64,000 nucleotides of DNA from NCBI RefSeq assembly GCF_031456275.1, contig NZ_JAVDUI010000001.1, positions 1,756,965 to 1,820,964 on the forward strand, read 5' to 3'. Position numbers and translations under genes: made by a program. This DNA comes from Falsarthrobacter nasiphocae (GTDB lineage: Bacteria; Actinomycetota; Actinomycetes; Actinomycetales; Micrococcaceae). Below, piece by piece: positions 27,537-36,788 of this stretch. Under the pieces are notes generated by a model, which did no database searches, was not told where the DNA came from, and saw only the letters and a program-made list of their open reading frames with translations. The number at the start of each line of letters is the position of its first letter. The stretch's first letter is position 1.

Positions 27537-28331
27537 ATGGAGGCCTTCCTCGGCGACATCAGCCCGTGGCTCCTCCTGCTCGTCTTTGCCGCGGGACTCG
27601 CGGCCGGGTGGGTCGACGCGGTGGTCGGCGGGGGAGGCCTCATCCAGCTTCCTGCGCTCCTGCTCATACCGGGGTTCTCGCCGATCCAGGCGGTGGCGAC
27701 GAACAAGGTCGGGAGCGTGTTCGGCACAAGCGTCAGCGCGGTGACGTACGCCCGGCGGATCCGCCCGGAGCCCAAGCCGCTCGTGCTCATGGGCGCCGGC
27801 GCCCTTGCGGGCTCTCTTGCGGGCGCCCAGGTGGCCAAGCAGCTGCCGTCTGAGCTGTTCACCCCGATCATCCTGGCGGCCCTGTTCTGCATCCTCGTCA
27901 TCACGATCCTCCGCCCGTCCCTGGGGCAGGTCGAGGCCCTGCGCCACACGGACCGGGGGCGCACAGGGCGCGGTGTCGTCCTCGCGACGGGCATCGGCTT
28001 CTACGACGGGGTCCTGGGGCCGGGGACGGGGTCCTTCTTCGTCATGGCCCTCGTCGGGTGGCTCGGCTACTCGTTCCTCAACTCGAGCGCGCGCGCCAAG
28101 ATCCTGAACTGGTGCACGAACGTCGGCGCGCTCCTGATCTTCATTCCTAGCGGTGCGGTCCACTGGGGCGTGGGTCTGGTCCTTGCCGCTGGCAACATGA
28201 TCGGGGCGCGTCTTGGTGCGGGCACGGCCATGAACCGTGGCTCGGGCTTCGTTCGCGTGGCGATGATTGTTGTGGTCTCGGTTCTCCTGGTCAAGCTGGG
28301 TGCCGACTGGGCCCGGAGCCTCTCCTCGTAG
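27537..28331 (+). CDS. TSUP family (TauE/SafE-type) membrane transporter
   Basis: A 264-residue protein with about seven to eight helices and the duplicated TSUP signature. The first copy is GWVDAVVGGGGLIQLPALL with ATNKVGSVFGT. The second is GFYDGVLGPGTGSFFVMAL with SARAKILNWCTN. Family members export sulfite, sulfoacetate or other organosulfur anions; the substrate here is unknown. It follows proS by 6 nt, and a terminator shared with the convergent gene follows. Confidence 0.88.
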   Translation: MEAFLGDISPWLLLLVFAAGLAAGWVDAVVGGGGLIQLPALLLIPGFSPIQAVATNKVGSVFGTSVSAVTYARRIRPEPKPLVLMGAGALAGSLAGAQVAKQLPSELFTPIILAALFCILVITILRPSLGQVEALRHTDRGRTGRGVVLATGIGFYDGVLGPGTGSFFVMALVGWLGYSFLNSSARAKILNWCTNVGALLIFIPSGAVHWGVGLVLAAGNMIGARLGAGTAMNRGSGFVRVAMIVVVSVLLVKLGADWARSLSS

Positions 28332-28379
28332 AGCTCACCGGGGGCCACGAGCCCAGCAGGCATGCGTCAGGCATGCGAA

Positions 28380-28405
28380 AGGGGCCCGGCATCAGCCGGG
28401 CCCCT
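28380..28405. terminator. Terminator between TSUP gene and convergent PRC-barrel gene
   Basis: Perfect 11-bp stem AGGGGCCCGGC (28380-28390) with its complement at 28395-28405 and an ATCA loop. It lies between two convergent stop codons and could act in both directions. Confidence 0.75.
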
Positions 28406-28460
28406 CATCACATCCCGCTTCTACGGGCGGGACGCCTCACGCCCCGCAGGGCAGTGTGGG

Positions 28461-29702
28461 TTAGCGCTTCTCCTTGAAGTTCTGGACCTCCTGGGCCGCG
28501 AACTTCTTGAGGCGGCCCCAGAAACCGACGGCGTACTGCTTGTACTCCTCGGCCTTCGGTGCCACGTTGGCGCGGACTTCGTCGACCTTGGCCCGGGCGG
28601 CCTCGACCTTGTCGGCTGCGGCAGCCTTGACCTCGTCCGACTTCGCAGCGGCAGCGGCCTTGGTCTCCTCGGCCTTGGCCTTGACGTCCTCAGCCTTCTC
28701 GGCTGCGGCGGCCTTGACGTCCTCGACCTTGTCGGCGGCGGCGGCCTTGGTCTCCTCGGCCTTGGCCTTGACGTCCTCGACCTTGTCGGCGGCCGCGGCC
28801 TTGGTCTCCTCGGCCTTGGCCTTGACGTCCTCAGCCTTTTCGGCTGCGGCGGCCTTGGCGTGCTCGACCTTGGGCTCAAGGTCCTCCTTGACGCCCTCAG
28901 CCTTGTACTTGGCCGTCTCGGCCGCGTCCTTGGCCGCGGCAGAGGCCTTCTCAGCCGCGTTCGCCTCCGGGACGACGGGTGCGGGGGACTGGTCCTGGTC
29001 CTTCTTCTGCTCCGCGTTGGCGTCCGAGACGATCGGGCCGTTGCCCTCAGCGGTCTTCGAGGACTCGCCGAGGCCCGCAGCGCGGTTCGGGGTCTGAGCC
29101 GCAGCGTCCTTGGCACGTGCCGGCGAGGCATCGCCCGCGGCACCGGCAGCCGCGCCCGTGGCAGCACCGGCGCCAGCCGCGGTGGCGGCGTCGTGGCGAG
29201 CGGCACGGCGAGCACGGAGCTCAGGCGTCTCCTCGTGAGCGGGGGCCGGGTTGGTGGCGGGGGTGACGTCGAGGTCGCGGGCCTGCTTCGGGGCGGCGCC
29301 GGCGGTGAGATCCGAATCCGTGGACGCTGCAGGAGCAGCTGCGTTCGCCGTCTCCGCGCCGGCGGCCTCGGCATCCTGGCGGCCGCCCTTGTTGCGGACG
29401 CCCGCGTAGTACCCGCGGAGGGTCTCTTCTTCTTCGGCGGTGAGGGACTTGTCGTTCGTCATCTTGGGCGACTGGACAATCGAGTCCTTGGTGTACGGCG
29501 CGCGGATGGACTCGCCGTCAATGGTCACGTGATCGAGGGGGATGAAGACCTCGCGATCCGTGGCGCCCGTGGTGTTGACCGTGACCCAGGTTGCTTCGCC
29601 GGTCTTGTCGTTGGCGAAGACCTGCTGGACGTCGTCCACCTTCTCGCCGTTGAGGTCGAAAACAGTCTTCGTGAACAGGGATGCTGCGTCGATCGTGGAC
29701 AT
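28461..29702 (-). CDS. PRC-barrel protein with LEA/apolipoprotein-like repeats
   Basis: A 413-residue protein. Residues 1-95 form a PRC-barrel-like domain (FTKTVFDLNGEKVDDVQQVF, then VFIPLDHVTIDG). A disordered Ala/Pro/Glu segment follows to about residue 235. The last 170 residues contain amphipathic Lys/Ala/Glu repeats of 11 and 18 residues such as AEDVKAKAEETKAAAADKV, repeated about six times. The repeats resemble LEA proteins, apolipoproteins or DUF883-type stress proteins and should form long charged helices. The C-terminus (FWGRLKKFAAQEVQNFKEKR) is basic and amphipathic. AAGGAGAG precedes the ATG. A stress or envelope role is inference. Confidence 0.75.
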   Translation of the reverse strand: MSTIDAASLFTKTVFDLNGEKVDDVQQVFANDKTGEATWVTVNTTGATDREVFIPLDHVTIDGESIRAPYTKDSIVQSPKMTNDKSLTAEEEETLRGYYAGVRNKGGRQDAEAAGAETANAAAPAASTDSDLTAGAAPKQARDLDVTPATNPAPAHEETPELRARRAARHDAATAAGAGAATGAAAGAAGDASPARAKDAAAQTPNRAAGLGESSKTAEGNGPIVSDANAEQKKDQDQSPAPVVPEANAAEKASAAAKDAAETAKYKAEGVKEDLEPKVEHAKAAAAEKAEDVKAKAEETKAAAADKVEDVKAKAEETKAAAADKVEDVKAAAAEKAEDVKAKAEETKAAAAAKSDEVKAAAADKVEAARAKVDEVRANVAPKAEEYKQYAVGFWGRLKKFAAQEVQNFKEKR

Positions 29703-29865
29703 AAGAGACTCTCCTTGAGGTCCGGGACCAGTGGGAATGAGACGTTCGCGCGGTCTCGTCCCGGAATGCTTTCCTTGGTGATAGGCGCGCTTATGTACTT
29801 GTCTACCCGTTTGGGGCGGCGTTCACAAGGCAGGAGCCTGTTCGGCACCCGAGAGTTCTCCGGAT

Positions 29866-30816
29866 TCAGTCAGGGAGGTTCCTGAATGCCGAGAGTGAGG
29901 ATGTCACGACGTCCTGCGGCGCCTGGCCCGGCGTCTGGCCCAGGGCAGCGGCGAGGGAGCGGGCACAGCGAGTCTGCGCGTCCGTCGCCTCCGCTGACGG
30001 GGCGGCACCGGCGGGGAGCCCCCACCCCAGGGGGATCTCGGCGCCTCGTCCTGTCGCGTCCGCGAGCCTTTCGGAGATGAGGGAGTACGACGACGCTGCG
30101 GCTGCCGCCCGCGAACGGGCCGCTTGGCCGCCTCGGGCGGCCTGGGCCGTGAGCCACCACGAGGCTCGCGACGATTCGACCATGGCCTCGACGAGGTGAG
30201 ACTCCCCGCCAGACAGGGCCTCGTTCGCTGACCGCGCCTCGGCCAGGTCGCCGAGTGCGTCTGTGAGTTGCCTCTCGTTCGCCCCGAGCGACGCCGCGCA
30301 CAAGAGGAGCCACTGCCAGGCTGGGCCCGCCGCCCCGGGCTGTGTCCCCTGCCGGACGATGTTGACGGCAGCGCCCAGCGGGCCCGGCGAGGGTACGCCA
30401 GTCACGGCGGTGCTGGACTGCGCGGCGGCGGAGCGCGGGGCACTCGATGCCGTCGGGCTGGCCGCGGGGGCTGCAGATGACGGAGGCGCCGACGGCGCGA
30501 GGGCGGGCAGCGCAATTCCGAGGCGGGAGGCCAGGGCAGCCGTCGAGGCCTCGGCTCGCGGGTCGGATGCGCGAAGGTCCGCGCGAGCAGCCGCGATTCT
30601 CTCCGCGACGTTCTGAGCTGCGTCGCGAGACTCATCCTGGACCATGCCGCGCCGCCACTGCGCGACACCCCACCACGATCCGGCGCCGGCCAGGCCAGCC
30701 GGGATCAGGGCCGCCGCCACGAGTGCGGACCGGCGTCCGACGGGGCGGTCCCGGACGGGGCCCTGCGTCGGCACGGAGCCCCCACGGGGCCGGGCGGAGG
30801 CTGGGCGATGGGTCAT
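29866..30816 (-). CDS. Membrane-anchored Ala-rich protein, DUF4439-like
   Basis: A 316-residue protein with a cytoplasmic basic N-terminus, one membrane helix (SALVAAALIPAGLAGAGSWW, about residues 34-53), an Ala/Ser/Pro linker and a helical C-terminal domain. That domain is all-alpha and Ala-rich, with the look of the ferritin-like DUF4439 proteins that occupy this place between proS and rimP in other actinobacteria. The assignment is tentative because identity is low. The start at 30816 (MTHRPASARP) is chosen; the longer frame extends into the minisatellite and is not credible. AAGAAT lies 6 nt upstream, so the mRNA could be leaderless. Confidence 0.6.
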   Translation of the reverse strand: MTHRPASARPRGGSVPTQGPVRDRPVGRRSALVAAALIPAGLAGAGSWWGVAQWRRGMVQDESRDAAQNVAERIAAARADLRASDPRAEASTAALASRLGIALPALAPSAPPSSAAPAASPTASSAPRSAAAQSSTAVTGVPSPGPLGAAVNIVRQGTQPGAAGPAWQWLLLCAASLGANERQLTDALGDLAEARSANEALSGGESHLVEAMVESSRASWWLTAQAARGGQAARSRAAAAASSYSLISERLADATGRGAEIPLGWGLPAGAAPSAEATDAQTRCARSLAAALGQTPGQAPQDVVTSSLSAFRNLPD

Positions 30817-30858
30817 GTCGCAATTCTTCCACGATGGCCGCACCGGCCGGCGTGTGGG

Positions 30859-30983
30859 GCACGGGGCGCTGGTGTGGCTTCGACGGAGCACGGGGCGCTG
30901 GTGTGGCTTCGACGGGGCACGGGGCCAGCTCGGGGCAATGGGGGACATGGGGCACGGGGCACGGGGCATGGGGCACGGGGCGC
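30859..30983. repeat. Minisatellite: 29-bp and 7-bp tandem repeats
   Basis: Two copies of a 29-bp unit starting GCACGGGGCGCTGG (30859-30887 and 30888-30916, one mismatch), a third partial copy, and then near 30951-30983 about five copies of a 7-bp unit (GGCACGG and variants). The region lies upstream of rimP and downstream of no plus-strand gene. Open frames across it are Pro/Arg/Cys-rich artefacts. Confidence 0.9.
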
Positions 30984-31093
30984 GCGCAGGGGTGGAGCGG
31001 CGGAGGGCTGGGCGGAGCGGCGCGAACTGGGTACCCTTGAAGGACGCGCAGGCCCGCTTTTCGTGGCCGCCCACAACTGAATGGAGATGCTCA

Positions 31094-31684
31094 GTGCCCT
31101 TCCCAGGTGAGGACTTGGACTTCGAGAGAGTCGTCGGGGTCGAGGACGACGCCCCACAGCCGAGCCAGGCGGAGGCCGCCGTCGTTGCGGCCGTCGCCTC
31201 CGCGGCACACGCCCACGGGGCCTACCTGGAGGACGTCTCCTTCCGTGAGTCGGGCGGGCACCGTCTGCTGCAGATTGCGGTCGACGCCCTCGAGAACGAG
31301 GATGCTCCCCTTGACCTGGACGCCGTGGCCCGCATTTCTGAGTCGATCTCGGCCGCGCTGGACGCAGCTGATCCCATCGGCGGCGAGGCGTACGAGCTCG
31401 AGGTGTCCACGCCCGGGCTCTCCCGGCCGCTGACGCACCGGCACCACTTCGAGCGGAGTGTGGGTCGTTGGCTCACCGTCAAGACCGCCGACGGTGTCGT
31501 GGAGGGGCGGCTCAACGCCGTCGGCCCCTCACAGCTGGAAGTCCAGGGCGAGCTGCCGGCGAAGAAGGGCGTCAAGCCCAAGGCGGCAGAGCCCCAGACC
31601 ATTCCCTTCGCGGAGATCCGCCGCGCAAAGATCAACGTTGACATGTCTGCCCGCGACGCGCAGACCGAGGTCGAGGAGGCCTGA
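31094..31684 (+). CDS. rimP: Ribosome maturation factor RimP
   Basis: A 196-residue protein needed for 30S assembly. The N-terminal alpha-beta domain has [20 protein letters not shown] and [33 protein letters not shown] spread over residues 30-110. The SH3-like C-terminal domain includes [13 protein letters not shown]. The GTG start at 31094 follows GGAG; upstream in-frame sequence is low complexity. The first gene of the rimP-nusA-ylxR-infB cluster; nusA follows by 1 nt. Confidence 0.93.
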   Translation: MPFPGEDLDFERVVGVEDDAPQPSQAEAAVVAAVASAAHAHGAYLEDVSFRESGGHRLLQIAVDALENEDAPLDLDAVARISESISAALDAADPIGGEAYELEVSTPGLSRPLTHRHHFERSVGRWLTVKTADGVVEGRLNAVGPSQLEVQGELPAKKGVKPKAAEPQTIPFAEIRRAKINVDMSARDAQTEVEEA

Positions 31685-31685
31685 C

Positions 31686-32699
31686 ATGGATATCGACATG
31701 AGCGCACTGCGCATGCTGGAGACGGAGCGCGACATTCCGCTCGAACGCATCATCCCCGCCATTGAGCAGGCCATTCTCACGGCCTACCACAAGTCCCCCG
31801 GAAGCATTTCTCGGGCACGGGCCGAGCTGGACCGCTCGACAGGCAAGGTGACGATCTGGGCCCCAGAGGTCGAGGAGGACGGCACCGTCATCGGGGAGTT
31901 CGACGACACCCCGAACGGCTTCGGGCGGGTGGCGGCCTCGACGGCTCGTCAGCTCATCCAGCAGCGCCTGCGCGAGGCGGAGGATGACACAATCCTCGGC
32001 GAATTCAAGGACAAGGTCGGCGAAATCCTCTCCGGTGTCATCCAGCAGGGGCGCGACCCGCGCGTGATCAAGGTGGACCTCGGCTCTGTCGAGGCGTCGC
32101 TGCCCCCGAGTGAGCAGGCCCCGGGCGAGGACTACCGCCACGGGCGCCGCCTGCGCTCCTTCGTCGTCCGCGTGGAGCGAGGCTTCAAGGGGCCGCAGGT
32201 GACGCTCTCCCGGACGCACCCGGGCCTCGTGAAGAAGCTCTTCGAGCTTGAGGTGCCGGAGATCCAGTCGGGACAGGTCGAGATCGTCGCGCTCGCCCGC
32301 GAGGCCGGCCACCGCTCCAAGATCGCGGTGTCCGCGCGGGTGGCGGGCATCAATGCCAAGGGTGCGTGCATCGGCGAAATGGGCACGCGTGTGCGCGCAG
32401 TGACGGCGGAGCTCAACGACGAGAAGATCGACATTGTGGACTTCGACAAGGACCCTGCCGCGTTCATCGCCCACGCGCTCAGTCCGGCCAAGGTCACGAG
32501 TGTCACAATCCTCGACGAATCGCTGCGCGCGGCCCGGGTCATCGTGCCCGATGACCAGCTGTCCCTCGCCATCGGCAAGGAGGGCCAGAACGCACGTCTC
32601 GCGGCGAAGCTCACGGGGTGGCGGATCGACATCAAGCCCCAGTCGCGCGCCGAGTCGGCCTCGGCTGCTGCTGCGGGCTCGGGCGACGGCGAGCGCTGA
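31686..32699 (+). CDS. nusA: Transcription termination/antitermination factor NusA
   Basis: A 337-residue NusA of the short actinobacterial type. The N-terminal RNA polymerase-binding domain ([20 protein letters not shown]) is followed by an S1 domain ([13 protein letters not shown]...) and two KH domains ([15 protein letters not shown] and [20 protein letters not shown]). No C-terminal acidic repeats are present, as usual outside proteobacteria. The ATG is two bases after the rimP stop. The transcript probably continues, but ylxR has its own promoter-like hexamer. Confidence 0.95.
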   Translation: MDIDMSALRMLETERDIPLERIIPAIEQAILTAYHKSPGSISRARAELDRSTGKVTIWAPEVEEDGTVIGEFDDTPNGFGRVAASTARQLIQQRLREAEDDTILGEFKDKVGEILSGVIQQGRDPRVIKVDLGSVEASLPPSEQAPGEDYRHGRRLRSFVVRVERGFKGPQVTLSRTHPGLVKKLFELEVPEIQSGQVEIVALAREAGHRSKIAVSARVAGINAKGACIGEMGTRVRAVTAELNDEKIDIVDFDKDPAAFIAHALSPAKVTSVTILDESLRAARVIVPDDQLSLAIGKEGQNARLAAKLTGWRIDIKPQSRAESASAAAAGSGDGER

Positions 32700-32760
32700 A
32701 ATCCGCGGGGGGTCGGCCCTCGCGGGAAGCGGCAAGGCGCGTTTCGGGTTAGAATGAAGG

Positions 32761-33093
32761 GTGACTCAATCTGTGGACAAGCCGTCGGAGCGCCCCGCGC
32801 GCTCCAGGACGGCCCCACAGAGAACATGCATAGGCTGCCGGGCCGTCGTTGACGTCTCGGAGCTTGTGCGGTTGGCCCTCGCTCCGCGAAGCGCGGGGGC
32901 CCCGTCCGAGATCGTCATCGACGAGAGCCGCTCCCTCCCCGGGAGAGGCGCCTGGATCCACCGGGATCCTCGCTGTGCAGCTCTCGCGGTGAAGCGGAAG
33001 GCCGCGAGCCGTGCGTTTCGCGAGGGCGTCAATCACGCCCCGTTGTCCGAGTGGCTTGCCGCATCGGAACACCTGACCAGGAATCCAGCATGA
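32761..33093 (+). CDS. ylxR: YlxR family (DUF448) RNA-binding protein
   Basis: A 110-residue protein with the family motifs RTCIGCR (residues 21-27) and PGRGAWIHRDPRCAALAVKR. YlxR proteins sit between nusA and infB and bind RNA; a role in regulating RNase P or transcription has been proposed in other bacteria. The GTG start has no clear ribosome site, but TAGAAT at 32750-32755 ends 5 nt upstream, fitting a leaderless mRNA. Confidence 0.92.
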   Translation: MTQSVDKPSERPARSRTAPQRTCIGCRAVVDVSELVRLALAPRSAGAPSEIVIDESRSLPGRGAWIHRDPRCAALAVKRKAASRAFREGVNHAPLSEWLAASEHLTRNPA

Positions 33094-33260
33094 AAGCGGG
33101 TCTGACACCAATGGAAACCCGATGAGCAACCAGCGATGAGCACTTCACGATGAAGTCCATGCTGCGCGTCCAAGACTGCTGCCCCGCGCCTGCCATTCAG
33201 GCCGCGAACAGCGAAGACTAATCGGCCCCGCCTGTCGGGCAGGGCCCAGACAGGAGAAGA

Positions 33261-36149
33261 GTGGCTAAGGTCCGCGTTCACGAGCTCGCCAAAGAGCTCA
33301 ACATCACCTCGAAAGAGGCGCTTGAAACACTGAAGGGCATGGGCGAGTTCGTTCGCTCTGCCAGCTCGACCATCGAGCCCCCCGTCGTCAAGAAGCTCCG
33401 GGGCGCCTACGCAGGCAAGTCCGGCGGCAGCGAGCAGGCCGCTGAGGCCAAGCCGGCTGAGGCCAAGGCCTCCGCGCCGAAGCCCGCGGCTGCCAAGTCG
33501 GCCCCCGCTGCCCCGGCTGCGCCCAAGTCCGCCGAGGCCTCCACTGCGCCGGCCCCGGGTCCGCGCCCGAGCAAGTCGCCTGCCGAGCCGCAGGCCCCTG
33601 CCGCTCAGCCGACGTCCCCCAAGGGCCAGGCGCCAGCCGCTCCGGCTGCTCCGGCTCAGCCGACGGACAAGCCCGCCGCGCCGGCCGCCCCCAAGGCCGC
33701 ATCCGCGCCGAGCCCGGCTCCGGCCGGTCAGGGCGGTCCCCGCCCGGGAGCCCCGCGCCCCGGCAATAACCCGTTCGGCGTCGGCCAGGGTGCCCGCAGC
33801 GCGGCCCCGCGCCCGGGCCAGGCAGGCCAGGGCGGTCCCCGTCCCGGTGGCCCTCGTCCCGGCGCACCCCGCCCGGGCAACAACCCGTTCGCCGCGTCCC
33901 AGGGCATGCCGCGCTCCGGCGCGCCGCGTGACGGCCAGGCAGGCCAGGGCGGTCCCCGCCCCGGCGCCCCGCGTCCGCCTCGCGGGGACGCCCGTCCGGG
34001 TGCTCCGCGTCCGGCCCAGGCCGGTCAGGGCGGTCCCCGCCCGGGAGCCCCGCGTCCGAACCCGAACATGATGCCCGCGCGCCAGGAGCGCCCGGCGCCC
34101 ACCGGCGGCCGCCCCGGCCGTCCCGGCGGCGCACCCGGTCGCCCGGGTGGTGCTCCCGGCGGCGCGCCGGGCGGCGGCTTCCGCCCCGGTGGCGGCGGTC
34201 GCGGCCGCGGCGGCACAGCCGGCGCGTTCGGCAAGGGCGGCGCCAACCGTGGCAAGCAGCGCAAGTCGAAGCGGGCCAAGCGGCAGGAACTCGAGCAGAT
34301 GAGCGCCCCGTCGCTGGGCGGCGTGAGCGTGCCCCGCGGCAACGGTGAGACGGTCGTCCGTCTCCGCCGCGGCTCGTCGGTCACGGACTTCGCCGAGAAG
34401 ATCGGCGCCAACCCCGCGGCCCTCATCACGGTCCTCTTCCACCTGGGAGAGATGGCCACGGCCACGCAGTCCCTGGACGAGGCAACGTTCGAGGTCCTCG
34501 GCGCCGAGCTCGGCTACAAGATCGAGGTCGTCTCGCCGGAGGACGAGGAGCGCGAGCTCTTCGAGGCCTTCGACATCAACCTCGAGGATGAGCTCGAGGG
34601 CGAGAGCGACGAAGACCGCGTGCCGCGTCCCCCCGTGGTCACGGTCATGGGCCACGTCGACCACGGTAAGACGCGCCTCCTCGACGCGATCCGCAAGTCC
34701 AACGTCATCGAGGGCGAGCACGGCGGCATCACCCAGCACATCGGCGCCTACCAGGTGTCCGCTGAGCACGAGGGCGAAGACCGCGAGATCACGTTCATCG
34801 ATACACCGGGTCACGAGGCCTTCACGGCCATGCGTGCCCGTGGTGCCAAGGTCACGGACATCGCCGTGCTCGTGGTGGCCGCCGATGACGGCGTCATGCC
34901 GCAGACGGTCGAGGCGCTCAACCACGCCCAGGCCGCAAACGTGCCGATCGTCGTCGCTGTCAACAAGATCGACAAGGACGGGGCCAACCCGGACAAGATC
35001 AAGGGCCAGCTGACGGAGTACGGCCTCGTGCCGGAAGAGTACGGTGGCGACACGATGTTCGTGCCCGTCTCCGCTCTGCGCGGCGAGGGCATCGACGACC
35101 TCCTCGAGGCTGTCCTCCTCACGGCCGACGCTGCGCTTGAGCTCACGGCGAACCCGGACAAGGACGCTCGCGGCATCGCGATCGAGGCCAACCTCGACAA
35201 GGGCCGCGGCGCCGTCGCGACGGTTCTCGTCCAGTCCGGCACGCTTGAGGTCGGCGATGCGATCGTCGCCGGCGTGGCTCACGGCCGCGTGCGCGCCATG
35301 TTCGACGAGAACGGCGACAAGCTCAAGACCGCCGGGCCGTCCCGCCCGGTCCAGGTCCTCGGCCTGTCCACCGTCCCGCGCGCTGGTGACACGTTCATCG
35401 TGACCGACGACGAGCGCACCGCCCGTCAGATCGCCGAGAAGCGAGAGGCTGCGGACCGCGCGGCCCTCCTGGCCAAGCGCCGCAAGCGCGTCAGCCTCGA
35501 GGACCTTGACCAGGCCGTGGCCGAGGGCAAGATCGACACCCTCAACCTCATCCTCAAGGGTGACGTGTCCGGTGCCGTGGAAGCCCTCGAGGACTCGCTC
35601 CTCAAGATCGAGGTGGACGACTCAGTGCAGCTGCGCGTCATCCACCGCGGCGTTGGCGCGATCACGCAGAACGACGTCAACCTGGCGACGGTCGACAACG
35701 CGATCATCATCGGCTTCAACGTCCGGCCCGCCGAGCGCGTTGCGGAGCTTGCGGAGAAGGAAGGCGTCGACATGCGCTTCTACTCCGTCATCTACGCGGC
35801 ACTCGACGAGATCGAGGCGGCCCTCAAGGGCATGCTCAAGCCGGAGTACGAGGAAGTGCAGCTCGGTTCCGCCGAGGTGCGCGAGGTCTTCCGCTCGTCG
35901 AAGTTCGGCAACATCGCCGGCTCGATCGTCCGCGACGGCATCATCCGCCGCAACTCGAAGGCTCGTCTTGTCCGCGACGGCAACGTCGTCGGCGACAACC
36001 TCGCCATCGAGTCGCTGCGCCGCTTCAAGGACGACGCCACCGAGGTCCGTGAGGGCTTCGAGTGCGGTATCGGCCTCGGCTCGTTCAACGACATCAAGGA
36101 CGGCGACGTCATCGAGACGTTCGAGATGCGTGAGAAGCCGCGCGACTAG
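33261..36149 (+). CDS. infB: Translation initiation factor IF-2
   Basis: A 962-residue IF-2. The N-terminal IF2_N helix ([20 protein letters not shown]) is followed by a 300-residue Pro/Gly/Ala/Arg linker containing repeated [12 protein letters not shown] units. A second IF2_N domain precedes the GTPase with GHVDHGKT (about residue 464), DTPGHEAF (about 514) and NKIDKDG (about 569), then domains II-IV. It delivers initiator fMet-tRNA to the 30S subunit. The GTG follows AGGAGAAGA. Long linkers are normal in actinobacteria. A terminator follows. Confidence 0.97.
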   Translation: MAKVRVHELAKELNITSKEALETLKGMGEFVRSASSTIEPPVVKKLRGAYAGKSGGSEQAAEAKPAEAKASAPKPAAAKSAPAAPAAPKSAEASTAPAPGPRPSKSPAEPQAPAAQPTSPKGQAPAAPAAPAQPTDKPAAPAAPKAASAPSPAPAGQGGPRPGAPRPGNNPFGVGQGARSAAPRPGQAGQGGPRPGGPRPGAPRPGNNPFAASQGMPRSGAPRDGQAGQGGPRPGAPRPPRGDARPGAPRPAQAGQGGPRPGAPRPNPNMMPARQERPAPTGGRPGRPGGAPGRPGGAPGGAPGGGFRPGGGGRGRGGTAGAFGKGGANRGKQRKSKRAKRQELEQMSAPSLGGVSVPRGNGETVVRLRRGSSVTDFAEKIGANPAALITVLFHLGEMATATQSLDEATFEVLGAELGYKIEVVSPEDEERELFEAFDINLEDELEGESDEDRVPRPPVVTVMGHVDHGKTRLLDAIRKSNVIEGEHGGITQHIGAYQVSAEHEGEDREITFIDTPGHEAFTAMRARGAKVTDIAVLVVAADDGVMPQTVEALNHAQAANVPIVVAVNKIDKDGANPDKIKGQLTEYGLVPEEYGGDTMFVPVSALRGEGIDDLLEAVLLTADAALELTANPDKDARGIAIEANLDKGRGAVATVLVQSGTLEVGDAIVAGVAHGRVRAMFDENGDKLKTAGPSRPVQVLGLSTVPRAGDTFIVTDDERTARQIAEKREAADRAALLAKRRKRVSLEDLDQAVAEGKIDTLNLILKGDVSGAVEALEDSLLKIEVDDSVQLRVIHRGVGAITQNDVNLATVDNAIIIGFNVRPAERVAELAEKEGVDMRFYSVIYAALDEIEAALKGMLKPEYEEVQLGSAEVREVFRSSKFGNIAGSIVRDGIIRRNSKARLVRDGNVVGDNLAIESLRRFKDDATEVREGFECGIGLGSFNDIKDGDVIETFEMREKPRD

Positions 36150-36194
36150 CGCTCTCAGCAGTCCGCGCCCGCTGGCCTAGCCGGAGGCGCGGGG

Positions 36195-36229
36195 GAGGCC
36201 CGGTCCCGCCACGCGCGGGGCCGGGCCTC
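36195..36229 (+). terminator. Intrinsic terminator after infB
   Basis: 15-bp stem including one G-U pair (36195-36209 with 36215-36229), loop CACGC, followed by CATGCTGTTG. It lies 46 nt after the infB stop. Confidence 0.75.
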
Positions 36230-36347
36230 ATGCTGTTGATTCGCTGCGGCGCGGCCTCCGGGCCCCGCCGCAGCCCCCAATTAGACTGACTATCAAGCGT
36301 CCCGCGCCGCCGCGCCGGGGCCAGACCACGCTTCCGGGAGGAACCCC

Positions 36348-36788
36348 ATGGCAGATCCAGCACGCGCCGCCAAGCTCGCAGACCGCATCAAGGCCATCGT
36401 GGCCCGCGCCCTCGAGACGCGCATCAAGGACGAGCGGCTCGGGTTCGTCACCATCACGGACGCCCGCGTGACGAATGACCTTCAGCACGCCACCGTGTAC
36501 TACACGGTCTTCGGCGACGAAGAGTCGAAGGCCCGCTCTGTGGCGGCCCTCGAAGCCAACCGCGGTCGCCTGCGCAAGGCGATCGGCGACAACATCCGCA
36601 CGCGCCTGACCCCGACCCTGACCCTCGTCGCGGACGAGGTCCCCGAGAACGCCCAGGCGGTCGAGGACCTGCTCCGCGCGGCCCGTGAGCGCGACGCCGA
36701 GGTCGCGAGCCTCGCCCAGGGCGCAGAGTACGCAGCCGGCGAGAACCCGTACAAGAGCGACGACGAGGCGGAGGAGGACGAGCACTAG
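36348..36788 (+). CDS. rbfA: Ribosome-binding factor A
   Basis: A 146-residue KH-like cold-shock and 30S maturation factor. RAAKLADRIKAIVARALE, RLGFVTITDARVTNDLQHATV and the closing RLTPTLTLVADEV are characteristic. An acidic C-terminal tail follows. TAGACT at 36282-36287 is a candidate -10, giving a leader of about 55 nt. truB starts immediately after the stop codon. Confidence 0.94.
   Translation: MADPARAAKLADRIKAIVARALETRIKDERLGFVTITDARVTNDLQHATVYYTVFGDEESKARSVAALEANRGRLRKAIGDNIRTRLTPTLTLVADEVPENAQAVEDLLRAARERDAEVASLAQGAEYAAGENPYKSDDEAEEDEH

Noticed and set aside
30644-31093. N-terminal extension of rimP and Cys/Pro-rich frames over the minisatellite
   Set aside because: Residues come from tandem repeat DNA. 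Both the GTG start of rimP with GGAG and the ATG of the minus-strand gene give normal proteins without it.
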